Shown here: one piece after another, positions 50,493 through 58,690 of the stretch | Numbering within the stretch: position 1 is the first letter of the stretch | Layout of the letters: each line of letters opens with the position of its first letter | Assembly: GCA_963701265.1 (NCBI GenBank) | Contig: OY969581.1 | Coordinates: 620,001-684,000, forward strand | DNA length: 64,000 nt | Origin: VRUE01 sp963701265 | Lineage (GTDB): Bacteria; Actinomycetota; Thermoleophilia; Solirubrobacterales; 70-9 | Direction: 5' to 3' | Made by a program: the position numbers and the translations under genes | The notes under the pieces: model-generated | The model's input: the letters and a program-made list of their open reading frames with translations, nothing else | Databases searched by the model: none | Told to the model about the DNA's origin: nothing

Positions 50493-50556
50493 GCCGGGCA
50501 GCCTAGAAGTTCCTCGGAGATGTGGGGGACCAAGCCGTTCCATCGCCGCGCTCTGT

Positions 50557-50769
50557 TCATGCGGACTCCCCAAGGACCCGGCTCGCATTTTCGATGGTCC
50601 AGCGCTCCAGCTCGGCAACGGGCACCAAGCGCTTGCGCCCTCGGCGGATCAGCCGCAGTTCGGGTGCCACGTTGGCGTCGAAGAAGTCCGGGCCTACCCC
50701 GATCGCGGCAGCAGCCTCAGCCGGCGTAAGGGCAATGCGGGGGATCGATGTCGTCAGCTTCTTCGCCAT
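50557..50769 (-). CDS. Excisionase-like MerR/AlpA-type HTH protein
   Basis: The 70-residue protein is a small DNA-binding factor with IALTPAEAAAAIGVGPDFFDANVAPELRLIRRGRKRLVPVAELERWT. This is the classic excisionase/helix-turn-helix domain type 17 pattern (x-TPxEAAxxLGV... rrGrkrlvpvaeLerwl). It probably directs integrase to excision. Directly upstream of it lies the duplicated leader block (50782-51131) also found before the relaxase. Confidence 0.85.
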   Translation of the reverse strand: MAKKLTTSIPRIALTPAEAAAAIGVGPDFFDANVAPELRLIRRGRKRLVPVAELERWTIENASRVLGESA

Positions 50770-50781
50770 CTCTATCCCTAT

Positions 50782-51131
50782 GTCAAAAGTGAGTGGCGCA
50801 TCCGTCGGCTTGTCTGAGTCCGGCGCGAGCTGCCGGCGCCCCCGCGAGTTGGCGATTCGGTTCGGTCGTCATGCCTTCTAGGTCAATTCGAGACCCCGAT
50901 TTGATCCACCGGTTTCCCTGACGTTCCCCCTGTCCAGCGCTGGCGGCCGCTGCATCGCTGCTTTGCCTCATGTCTCGTACTCCATTGACGGCGCGCCGGT
51001 GCGTCACCAATCGCGCTCGCTCTCCAGCGCCGGAGGCTTCATCTCCGAGGTCGCATGCAGAGCCTTGGTTTCGTCTCATGTCCCGTAGGTGCCGTCGCGG
51101 GGTGCGCTTGATCCACTTCTTTGAAGCCGAG
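50782..51131 (-). repeat. Duplicated leader block, copy A (upstream of excisionase-like gene)
   Basis: On the minus strand this 330-350 bp block matches 55107-55435 over nearly its whole length, with identical stretches such as AAAGAAGTGGATCAA, GCGACCTCGG, TGGTGACGCA, CAATGGAGTACG and CTCACTTTTGACATAGG. Both copies end just before a gene start. Each has two TGGATCAA...CATGA units. Frames differ between the copies at the 3' end, so it looks like conserved DNA or RNA rather than a protein gene. Likely promoter, regulator sites or transfer origin. Confidence 0.6.
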
Positions 51132-51189
51132 CGGCGAAAGCGCGCGCCCCGGAAAGACGATCGGGGCGCTGACGCGCCCGAAAGAACAA

Positions 51190-51360
51190 AGAAAGACAGC
51201 CAGGCAGAGACAGCTAGATCATCAGCAAGAGCCATAGCCAGATAGTCAGAGCCACAGACAGACGAGCCAGGGAAGCCAGAGCCACAGGAGGCAGTCCAGC
51301 CGGGGGAGAGATGCAGGCAGACACTCCCCACAGCCGACCGCGCCACCGCAACAGCCACAG
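51190..51360. repeat. AGCCA-rich low-complexity stretch
   Basis: About eight copies of AGCCA/AGCCAC(A)G occur irregularly (for example gccatagccagatag, cagagccacagacag, gagccacaggag). There is no clean period. This is between the leader block and the ROK gene, and may be a protein- or RNA-binding array or simple decay. Confidence 0.35.
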
Positions 51361-51503
51361 CCCTCACGCATTGGCAGTTCGCCAAAGGCGAACTGCCACC
51401 GCGCGCTCTCAGCGGTCGAGCAGAACCGCTCGGATAACGCGCCCTTCGCCTCGGTGTAAGTCTCGCGGGCCTCGCGATGGAGCCCGGCCAGGTCGCACTT
51501 CAT
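51246..51503 (-). CDS. Possible Cys-rich small protein
   Basis: An ATG frame of 85 codons begins MKCDLAGLHREARETYTEAK, which looks protein-like, then has a Cys-rich part (GCGCCGGAVGCGECL). Its C-terminus falls in the low-complexity repeat and ends in Leu/Trp runs. No ribosome site was found. It may be a decayed gene. Confidence 0.2.
   Translation of the reverse strand: MKCDLAGLHREARETYTEAKGALSERFCSTAESARWQFAFGELPMREGCGCCGGAVGCGECLPASLPRLDCLLWLWLPWLVCLWL
51373..51397. other. 11-bp-stem hairpin with AAA loop
   Basis: GGCAGTTCGCC-AAA-GGCGAACTGCC is a perfect inverted repeat with a 3-nt loop, 51373-51397. No T-run follows. Its position in the non-coding middle of the island makes it a candidate transfer-origin hairpin or terminator. 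Confidence 0.4.
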
Positions 51504-51620
51504 TGCCGCTTACTTGACGGCGAGCCTCGGGTTGGCCGAAGGCGGTCGCGGAAGAGACGCTCCTCACTAAGCGGCGGGAGCCCGCGGCTGCGCATTTCGG
51601 CCATCCGCAGCCGCCATTTC

Positions 51621-51649
51621 TTGGCGGCTGCGTCTGGGAGGCGTACCAT
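51621..51649 (+). promoter_or_regulatory. Predicted sigma-70-type promoter for ROK gene
   Basis: TTGGCG (51621-51626), a 17-bp spacer and TACCAT (51644-51649) form a good -35/-10 pair. The GTG start at 51657 would lie at or within 1-2 bp of the transcript start, so the mRNA is probably leaderless. Confidence 0.5.
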
Positions 51650-51656
51650 CGGGCTC

Positions 51657-52982
51657 GTGAGGGGTTCGGATGCCACCCCCTTTTACGGCGCTTCCAGAAC
51701 GGGGGGCCAGGTCGGCAACCTGAAGGAGCAGAACTGTCGCCGAGTGCTCGCGGTGCTCCTCGGCTCTCCGTCCGGCCTCAGCCAGGCCCGCATCGCCGAA
51801 ATCACCGGCCTCTCGCGCTCCAGCGTGTCTAGCCTGCTCGAAGAGCTGCGCACGGTGCTCCTGCACACCGAGAAGGCGAACCCCACCGGCAATGGCCGGC
51901 CGGTCGGCCTCTGGCGCCTGGATCGCCGCTGCTGCCTTTCTGTCGGCATCGACATCGGCCGCACTCACGTCGCCGTCCTCGTCACCGACGTTTTCGGTGC
52001 CCAGATCGCGGGCCCGGTTCGCGAATCGACCCTCGAAGTCCTCGCCGATCCCGAGGGCACCCTCGAGCTGGCCACCAGTCTGGTCAGGCGCCTCTTCGCC
52101 TCCCAGCCCAAATTCCACTGCGCCGATGTTGCCGTTGTCACTATCGGCCTTCCCGGCCCGGTCGACCGCGACAACGGCCGCATGACCGACGTTGCCGCTC
52201 CCGATTGGGCCGGGATTGACGTGCGCCGGGAAGTCCAGCGCCGCTGGCCCGACCCGGGCTCGCCCATGCGGCTCGCTGAGAACAAGGCCAACTTGGGCGC
52301 TCTCGCCGAGCACCGCTACGGCGCCGGTCGTGGCGCCTCCGGCCTCCTCTACATCGACTGGTCCTCCGGCATCGGCGGTGGCCTCGTTCTTAGCGGCCGA
52401 GTCTGGCGCGGCCATTCGGGCTTCGCCGGCGAGATCGGCCACATTGCGATCCGACCTTCCAAGGATCAGCTGCGCACGCTGCGCCTTCCCCTCGATGCCG
52501 GTCGTCGGGCCGAGTGCCCGCACTGCCGCCAGCGCGACTGCCTCGACGGCATCGTCGGCGGCGTCATCGTCTCCGAGTCGGTCGGCCTACCCAACCTCGA
52601 CGCCGTCGCCGAGGCCGCGCTCGACCCCGAGCGCCCGCAGTGCGAGGGCGCCCGCGAAGTCCTCGCGGTCGCTGCTGAACTCATCGGCCGCGCGATCGGG
52701 CCGACACTCACCCTCATCAACCCCGAGCGCGTTATCGTCGGCGGTGCCGTCGGTCGGCCTGGCCTCTCACGGCTGCTTCTCGAGAGCCTGCAACGCGGGA
52801 TCGAGCAGACCTCCTTCGCGGACGCTGCTGCCGACGCCGCCCTCAAGGTCGGCGTGCTTGATCGACGCGCGCCGGTACGCGGCGCCGCCCGACTCGGCCT
52901 CGACATCTGCGCCGTCGATCGCCTTCTGAAGCTCGCCACTAGCTCGGTTCCTATCAATCGCCCGGCGGCTGTTGGCGGCTGA
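51657..52982 (+). CDS. ROK-family transcriptional repressor/kinase-like protein
   Basis: The protein of about 441 residues has an N-terminal wHTH (QARIAEITGLSRSSVSSLLEEL) and a ROK actin-like domain with SVGIDIGRTHVAVLVTD, GLPGPVDRDNG, ENKANLGALAEHRYGAG, SSGIGGGLVLSG, and the ROK signature GHSGFAGEIGHIAI. Zn-binding CPHCRQRDCLDG is also present. This is the NagC/XylR type that represses sugar genes. GTG 51657 fits a leaderless transcript. The frame extends to 51477, but without a signal. It is unusual cargo for a mobile island. Confidence 0.9.
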   Translation: MRGSDATPFYGASRTGGQVGNLKEQNCRRVLAVLLGSPSGLSQARIAEITGLSRSSVSSLLEELRTVLLHTEKANPTGNGRPVGLWRLDRRCCLSVGIDIGRTHVAVLVTDVFGAQIAGPVRESTLEVLADPEGTLELATSLVRRLFASQPKFHCADVAVVTIGLPGPVDRDNGRMTDVAAPDWAGIDVRREVQRRWPDPGSPMRLAENKANLGALAEHRYGAGRGASGLLYIDWSSGIGGGLVLSGRVWRGHSGFAGEIGHIAIRPSKDQLRTLRLPLDAGRRAECPHCRQRDCLDGIVGGVIVSESVGLPNLDAVAEAALDPERPQCEGAREVLAVAAELIGRAIGPTLTLINPERVIVGGAVGRPGLSRLLLESLQRGIEQTSFADAAADAALKVGVLDRRAPVRGAARLGLDICAVDRLLKLATSSVPINRPAAVGG

Positions 52983-53086
52983 GGACTCGACCCGTTCACA
53001 AACATTCGCCACGACCTGGAAAATCTCTTGCGCGCACGCTACCTTTGAGCTAGAGGCAAAAACGGCGTCACGGCAGCGGAGTGGAT

Positions 53087-53114
53087 TTCCACCCTCCTGG
53101 TTCCACCCTCCTGG
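53087..53114 (+). repeat. 14-bp tandem duplication
   Basis: TTCCACCCTCCTGG occurs twice in direct tandem (53087-53100, 53101-53114), just before the next gene. Recent slippage or a binding site, meaning unknown. Confidence 0.7.
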
Positions 53115-53125
53115 TCCGTGCCTAG

Positions 53126-54616
53126 GTGGCGATCCGCACTGTCGCCGTCCGCCTCGAACCGAGGAGAAATGTGGTCGGGCCCGCTGGTGATAGCGGCAAC
53201 TCCGAGAACCACTCCACTGGGGGTGGCCCTCGTGACTTGTGGTGGGCGTTCGTCCTCGCCTTCCTTGGCGCGCTCGCAGGCAATCTGGCCGCCGGCGTCA
53301 ATGCCGACCGGCTCGAACGCCTCTCCGCTTTTGCTGCCGCCACCGTCGGCGCGCTGCTGATTTGCCGCTTCATCCTCCGTCTCGGCAACGGCTACACGAA
53401 CTGGGACGGCGACGGCGCCACGGACTGGGGCCTATCCGAGCTCCGCCGCCTGCGGCGCTACACGATCTGCGACGCCATCCTCTCGACGGCCTTCTTTGCT
53501 CTGGGCCTACTCTTTCTCCTCGACCACAGCGGCATCCCACAGCTGCTCGTTCTCAGCGTCGGTGCCTTCGCCATCCTGATTCTCTCCGGTCGCACCCGTC
53601 GCCTTATCAAGCGCGGTGGCCCGCCTCCGCTCGCTTCTCTCCCGGACCGCTGGACATGGATCGGCGACCTCACCGCCGGCAGGTTCTCCCGCCGTCATTC
53701 GCGCGCGGTGGCCCTGGTGATGGTGGCGGCGCTGTGGTCCTCGTTCCTCTTCCAGGGCACCGCCCTCGCTCTGCGCGTGATCGCCGGCGGCCCTCTGCCA
53801 CCCGACGTCAGCCGCCCTCGCCGTTCTCAGGTCGATCCCGGCACCGACCGGCTGGACCCGTCGCCCGGCGACGGCGAAGACGCGTCTAGTGAAAACACGC
53901 CCACCTCGAAACTGGATCGCCTCTGCGGAGTTCAAGTACAGGCCGGTGACGGGCTGCCGCCCAAACTCCGCCAACAGTTCCGCGTCGCCTGGGAAGAACC
54001 GAGTCCGGCCGACGGCTGCGCCGGGAGAGCCCGTCTTCTCGACCACGGAACATACGTCGCCAACGGCCTCTGCGGTGCCGAACTGCGGGCTTTCGGCATC
54101 GTCAGTCCTTCCCATGATGCGGTGGTGCTGCTGGAAGGGGCCGCCGACGTCGCCCGGCAGCTCGCCGGCCACGAGGAATTGCTCGGCGCTTCCCCACGCC
54201 GGGACTTGGGCGGTGGCGATTTCCACCTCCTCTACACCACCATCGGTCCTTTCCTCGCCATCCGCGAGGAAAAGACCGATGGCAACGGCGGGACCGAACA
54301 CGCGGCCCGAACGTGCTACGAAATCGAACCCGGCGGCGCACCCTACGAATTGCTCCCGCCTGGCATGGCCGAACTACTCGTCCGCTTTAACGAAGGAGTC
54401 CTTCCTAGCTGGCCGAGTCGCGATCCGGATCGCGATCGCGACGGTCTCAAGTTCTTCAGCCTCCACACTCCCGACGGGGTCGAAGTCGCCCGTGCTTGGT
54501 GCTCAAGCGACTCCGAATGCGAACTGCGCTCCGGTGCCTACCGCATCCACAGCACGCCCTTTGGGGCTCGCACCGTAACCGTTAGTCGCCTCCTTCTCTC
54601 GGGTCCCAGTCTCTAG
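53126..54616 (+). CDS. Hypothetical multi-pass membrane protein with soluble C-terminal domain
   Basis: The 496-residue protein has about five transmembrane helices (WWAFVLAFLGALAGNLAAG, FAAATVGALLICRFILRL, AILSTAFFALGLLFLL, LLVLSVGAFAILIL, VALVMVAALWSSFLF). About 270 extracytoplasmic or cytoplasmic residues without a known domain follow (YELLPPGMAELLVRFNEGVLPSW, DPDRDRDGLKFF). GTG start at 53126. Unknown function, possibly co-transcribed with the ROK gene. Confidence 0.6.
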   Translation: MAIRTVAVRLEPRRNVVGPAGDSGNSENHSTGGGPRDLWWAFVLAFLGALAGNLAAGVNADRLERLSAFAAATVGALLICRFILRLGNGYTNWDGDGATDWGLSELRRLRRYTICDAILSTAFFALGLLFLLDHSGIPQLLVLSVGAFAILILSGRTRRLIKRGGPPPLASLPDRWTWIGDLTAGRFSRRHSRAVALVMVAALWSSFLFQGTALALRVIAGGPLPPDVSRPRRSQVDPGTDRLDPSPGDGEDASSENTPTSKLDRLCGVQVQAGDGLPPKLRQQFRVAWEEPSPADGCAGRARLLDHGTYVANGLCGAELRAFGIVSPSHDAVVLLEGAADVARQLAGHEELLGASPRRDLGGGDFHLLYTTIGPFLAIREEKTDGNGGTEHAARTCYEIEPGGAPYELLPPGMAELLVRFNEGVLPSWPSRDPDRDRDGLKFFSLHTPDGVEVARAWCSSDSECELRSGAYRIHSTPFGARTVTVSRLLLSGPSL

Positions 54617-54727
54617 GAGGATCGGCAAAGTTGCCTGCCCTAGGGCTCTCGTTTGTCCTCGAAGCGAGCCGGCCAGCTCGGGTCAGAAGGCACGAGCTGG
54701 ATCGGTCGTCTGCGGGTATCCGTCGGC

Positions 54728-55093
54728 CTATTTGGCATCTTCGTCGCGCCCGTACCGATCCCGCAGGCGCACCACGTCATCGAGATGAGGCGTTGAGACC
54801 TCAAGCACCACCGAGTCCTCAAGCGCCTCGATCGAATGCACGACGCCCGGCTCATTTCGCCAGGCTTCTCCCGGCTCGACCTCGCGCTCTGAGAGCGTGT
54901 CGGCGCTCTCACCTTGGATGAGCCGCAGCCTGCCCGAGAGCAGGTAGGAGGTCTCGTCCTTCTCGCGGTGGTACTGCAGCGAGAGGGCGTGGCCCTCGTT
55001 GACGACGAGGAGCTTGCCCGCGTAGCTGTCTGTCTGCGCCCACCAGACCTCATGGCCCCAGGGCTTCTCGACCCGCTTTGTCTGCCGGGGCAT
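54728..55093 (-). CDS. Cupin-fold phosphomannose-isomerase-like protein
   Basis: The protein of about 121 residues has RVEKPWGHEVWW, LSLQYHREKDETSYLLSGRLRL and GEAWRNEPGVVHSIEAL, a single-domain cupin like the type II mannose-6-phosphate isomerase C-terminus. The metal-ligand residues H-x-E and a later His are present. ATG 55093 chosen, with TTG at 55117 also open. A sugar-metabolism gene in the island fits its ROK neighbour, but its role is unproven. Confidence 0.8.
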   Translation of the reverse strand: MPRQTKRVEKPWGHEVWWAQTDSYAGKLLVVNEGHALSLQYHREKDETSYLLSGRLRLIQGESADTLSEREVEPGEAWRNEPGVVHSIEALEDSVVLEVSTPHLDDVVRLRDRYGRDEDAK

Positions 55094-55106
55094 CGCGCGG
55101 ACGCTA

Positions 55107-55435
55107 TCGGCTGGCAAAGAAGTGGATCAAGAACGCCCCTCGTGGCCACCTATAGGGCATGAAGCGAAGGCAAGGCTCGGCAGGCGACCTCGGCCGGCGC
55201 GACCGACTGGTGACGCAGCGACCCACCCTCAATGGAGTACGGAGGGATGAGGCAAATCCGCGACGCAGCGCCGGACGGGGGAAGCGCCAGAAATCGCTGG
55301 ATCAAACCGGGGTCGCAAATTGACCTACAGGGCATGAGAGCCAACTCGATTCGCCAACTCGCGCGGGCGTTTCGGGCTCGCGCCGGACTCAGAAGAAACC
55401 GACAGATGCGCCGCTCACTTTTGACATAGGCCCTG
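55107..55435 (+). repeat. Duplicated leader block, copy B (upstream of relaxase)
   Basis: This copy matches the minus-strand block at 50782-51131. It contains two units, TGGATCAA (55123-55130) ... CCTATAGGGCATGA (55149-55162) and TGGATCAA (55298-55305) ... CCTACAGGGCATGA (55324-55337), exactly 175 bp apart. It ends one base before the relaxase ATG. As MobF relaxase genes are often beside their transfer origin, this is the best oriT candidate, or alternatively a shared promoter/operator. Confidence 0.6.
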
Positions 55436-58400
55436 ATGCTCAGCATTGGAAAGCTCGGGAAAGGCCAGGAGAGCTACTACCTCTCAAAGGTCGCCGAAGG
55501 CGAGGAGGACTACTACTCCGGCGAGGGCGAGGATGCAGGCCAGTGGCTGGGGGATGCCGCCGCCGAGCTCGGTCTCTCCGGCGCGGTGGAGGCCGACCAG
55601 CTCGTCGCGATGCTGACTGGCATCAACCCTGCGAACGGGGAGCCGCTCGGCCTGCGTGCCGGCCCGTCAGTCCCCGGCTTCGATCTCACCTTCTCGGCTC
55701 CCAAGTCGGTCTCCCTGACTTGGGCGCTCGGTGATCCCGAGGCCGCCGCCCAAGTCAAGGCCGCGCACCTGCGCTCTGTCGAATCAGCCCTCGACTACAT
55801 GCAGGCCCACGCTTGCCTCACGCGGCGCGGAGACGGCAACGGCGGCATGGCCTTTGCGCAGGGCAGCGGCTACCTCGCCGCCGGCTACGTGCATCGTTCC
55901 TCGCGCAACGGCGACCCCCAGCTCCACACCCACGTCCTAATCGCCAACGCCACCCAGGGGCCGGACGGCAAGTGGACCCGCCTCTACTCCCCGGCGATCT
56001 ATGAGCACGCCAAGACCGCCGGATACATCTATGAGGCGAACCTGCGCCACGAGCTGACCCGGACCCTGGGCATCGAATGGCAGCAAGTTCGCAACGGCAT
56101 CGCGGAGATCAAGGGGTTCGAGGATCGGTGGCTGAAGGCGTTCTCAACCCGCCGCGCGGAAATACTCGAGGCGGCTGGGGCGGATGCCTCCGCCCGCTCC
56201 CTTCAGGTCGCCACCCTCGCTACCCGCAAGGCAAAGGAGGAGCTTGAGCTGGGCGACCTTCGCCAGCGCTGGCAGGCCAAAGCCGAGGAGATCGGCCTCG
56301 ACCGCGAGGCCATCTCCCTGACGATGGGGCGCGAGGTCGAGTTGGCGGCCAAGCTCACCCTCGCCCAGCTCGACCGCGAGGTGACGGCCCACGTCTCCCA
56401 CTTCGACCGCCGCGACGCGATTCAGGCCGTCGCCAACCTGCTTCCCAACGGAGCGCCCGCGCATGAGGTCGAGAGCGCCGCCGATGCCTTCCTTTCCTCC
56501 GATTCCGTGGTCAGGGTGGCCGAGACGCCGAAAGGGCTGCGCTTCACCACCACTCGCATCTGGGCGCTTGAGCGCCAAGCACTCGAAACGGCGCAGCGGA
56601 TGGCTCGGGAAGCGCGCGGGGAGGCGGGCGAGCTTGCCGCCAAGCGGGTGATCGGGGAGCGGCCGACCCTGAAGGACGACCAGCGCGAGATGGTCTATCG
56701 CCTGCTGGCGGTCCGCGAGGGCATCGTCGTGGTGATCGGGGAGGCGGGGACCGGCAAGAGCTTTGCCACGGTCGCCGCCGCCGAAGGCTGGGCGCAAGCG
56801 GGCTTTGAGCTGCGGGCGGTGGCGCCGACGTGGAGGGGGGCCAACGTCCTTCGCGCCGAGGGGCTTGAGGCAACGAGCGTCGCGAGCTTCCTTCGCGACT
56901 ATCCCCACGGCGATGCCCGCCTCTCCCCGCGCACCGTCCTCCTGGTCGACGAGGCTTCGATGGTCGGCTCAGAGCAACTTGCCCGCCTGATCTCCCATGC
57001 GGATGAGCAAGGCGCAAAGCTCGTCCTGATCGGAGACCCCGAGCAACTCGGCTCGGTCGAGGCGGGCGGCCTGTTCTCCGCGATCGCGGAGAGAACCGAT
57101 CCCGTCCACCTGCACGAAGTGATCCGCCACCTCCACGAGGTCGATCGCGATGCGGCCAAGCTGATCCGCGAAGGTCGCGCCCAAGAGGCACTGAGCCTCT
57201 ACCAGGAGGCCGAGCGGGTCACGGTCAAGGAGACACCCGAGCTGCAGCGAGCGGCGATGGTCGGGGACTGGTGGAACTCGTTCTCCCAGGGCGAGGACGC
57301 GCTGATGGTGGCGAAGCGAAACTCAGAGGTCGAGCGCCTGAACGCCACGGCGCGCGAGGTGTTGAAGACCGAAGGCCGGTTGGGCGGCGAGCAGATCGAG
57401 GTCGGCGGCCAGGTCTTCGCCGCCGGCGATCAGGTCATCACCCGCGTCAACGACCGCCGTGCCGACATCTTCAACCGCGAGCGCTGGGAGGTCGCCCAGG
57501 TGGACGCCGAGCGGGGGCGGGTCGTCCTCGACGGCATCGACCAAGCCCGGCGCGTGGAGGTCGGCCGGGACTACCTCGACCGCACCACCTTGGGCGGCGA
57601 GGCTCCGGCGCTGCAACACGCCTACGCCGTCACCACCTACTGCGCCCAGGGCACCACCGTCGACCGCGCCTACGTCATGGCCGATCCCTCGATGGACAAG
57701 CAGGAGTACTACGTCGCCACCTCGCGCACCCGCGAGCAGACCTACCTCTACGCCACTCCTGAGATCCAGGTCGAGCGCAACGAGTTCGCCCCGGCTGCTC
57801 CCGAGCGTGACCCCATCGCCCACATCGCGGAAGCGGCGGGACGTGACCGCGCCCAGACCGCCGCCCACGATGAGGCGTTGCGGGCCGAGCTGGCAAAGCT
57901 GCCGAGCGATGAGCTAGCGGCACGCCGAGCCGAGCTGAGTGCCCCGGCCGACCGCGAGGTCCACGCCGAGGAGTCCTACTTCCGCGCGGTCCGTCGGGTG
58001 GACGAAGCGCGAGAGAAGCTCGATCGGGCCGTGACCAAATGCGAAGCCGCCGAAGCGCTCGGAAGGCGCGAACGCCGCGAGCAGCTTCCCCTCGCCCGTG
58101 CCAACGAGGAGCGCTGGGGCGAAGCCTTCACCGAGAGGACCGCGGCGCTTGAGCAGATGCGGCAGCCGGGCACGGGGGCCCGTCGCGCGCATGAGCTTGC
58201 CGAGCAGTTGCTTGCCCGGCGCTCCGCCCAGGCCCTCACCGCCGCCCGGATCGAGACTCCCTCCTACATCGTCAAGGAGCTGGGGGAGAGGCCCGCCGAT
58301 CCGACCAAGGCCAGGGCTTGGGATCGGGGCGTACAGGGGGTTGAGAACTACCGGCTTGAACACGGCGTGAGCGACGAGGGCAGCGCTTTCGGTCCCAAGC

Positions 58401-58543
58401 CGCCGGACGCGTCAGCGCGGACGGCTCGCGAGGCCGCGCAGCGAAGGCTTGCCGAGATTCAGTGCCGGCTTGAGCTTGAGCAGCGAACCGTGACCAGGGA
58501 GATGACGAGGAGCATCGGTCGAGACATGGGGATCGGGTTGTAG
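55436..58543 (+). CDS. TrwC/MobF-family relaxase-helicase
   Basis: The 1035-residue protein has the TrwC N-terminus MLSIGKLGKGQESYYLSKVAEG, with candidate catalytic tyrosines at 13-14. Its metal-binding His cluster is in HRSSRNGDPQLHTHVLIANAT (about 150-170). A RecD/AAA helicase part has Walker A VIGEAGTGKSFATVAAA (about 435) and DEASMVGSEQL. The C-terminus is coiled-coil and charged. It would nick oriT and unwind transferred DNA, so the island is probably mobilisable. No type IV secretion genes are present, so it would need a helper. Confidence 0.95.
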   Translation: MLSIGKLGKGQESYYLSKVAEGEEDYYSGEGEDAGQWLGDAAAELGLSGAVEADQLVAMLTGINPANGEPLGLRAGPSVPGFDLTFSAPKSVSLTWALGDPEAAAQVKAAHLRSVESALDYMQAHACLTRRGDGNGGMAFAQGSGYLAAGYVHRSSRNGDPQLHTHVLIANATQGPDGKWTRLYSPAIYEHAKTAGYIYEANLRHELTRTLGIEWQQVRNGIAEIKGFEDRWLKAFSTRRAEILEAAGADASARSLQVATLATRKAKEELELGDLRQRWQAKAEEIGLDREAISLTMGREVELAAKLTLAQLDREVTAHVSHFDRRDAIQAVANLLPNGAPAHEVESAADAFLSSDSVVRVAETPKGLRFTTTRIWALERQALETAQRMAREARGEAGELAAKRVIGERPTLKDDQREMVYRLLAVREGIVVVIGEAGTGKSFATVAAAEGWAQAGFELRAVAPTWRGANVLRAEGLEATSVASFLRDYPHGDARLSPRTVLLVDEASMVGSEQLARLISHADEQGAKLVLIGDPEQLGSVEAGGLFSAIAERTDPVHLHEVIRHLHEVDRDAAKLIREGRAQEALSLYQEAERVTVKETPELQRAAMVGDWWNSFSQGEDALMVAKRNSEVERLNATAREVLKTEGRLGGEQIEVGGQVFAAGDQVITRVNDRRADIFNRERWEVAQVDAERGRVVLDGIDQARRVEVGRDYLDRTTLGGEAPALQHAYAVTTYCAQGTTVDRAYVMADPSMDKQEYYVATSRTREQTYLYATPEIQVERNEFAPAAPERDPIAHIAEAAGRDRAQTAAHDEALRAELAKLPSDELAARRAELSAPADREVHAEESYFRAVRRVDEAREKLDRAVTKCEAAEALGRRERREQLPLARANEERWGEAFTERTAALEQMRQPGTGARRAHELAEQLLARRSAQALTAARIETPSYIVKELGERPADPTKARAWDRGVQGVENYRLEHGVSDEGSAFGPKPPDASARTAREAAQRRLAEIQCRLELEQRTVTREMTRSIGRDMGIGL

Positions 58544-58586
58544 GTCCCCGACCCGCTCGATTGAAGCACCGCGCTCGCGCTGGTCA

Positions 58587-58617
58587 ACCCCCTGCGGGGG
58601 TCGGGCGCTTCGCGCCC
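58587..58617 (+). terminator. Double hairpin after relaxase
   Basis: ACCCCC-TGC-GGGGGT (58587-58601) and GGGCGC-TTC-GCGCCC (58603-58617) are two perfect 6-bp stems in a row, 44 bp after the relaxase stop. Probable terminator without T-run. Confidence 0.5.
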
Positions 58618-58690
58618 TTGACAAGCGCTCTCGCGGTGCTGGTTTGGCGGGTAGGTCGGGGGAGGCTCTGGTTTGGCGAGTAGTGAGGGC

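Noticed and set aside
50783..51385. Minus-strand frame of 200 codons through the leader block
   Set aside because: The matching block at 55107-55435 does not keep this frame to its end, so DNA-level conservation explains it better.
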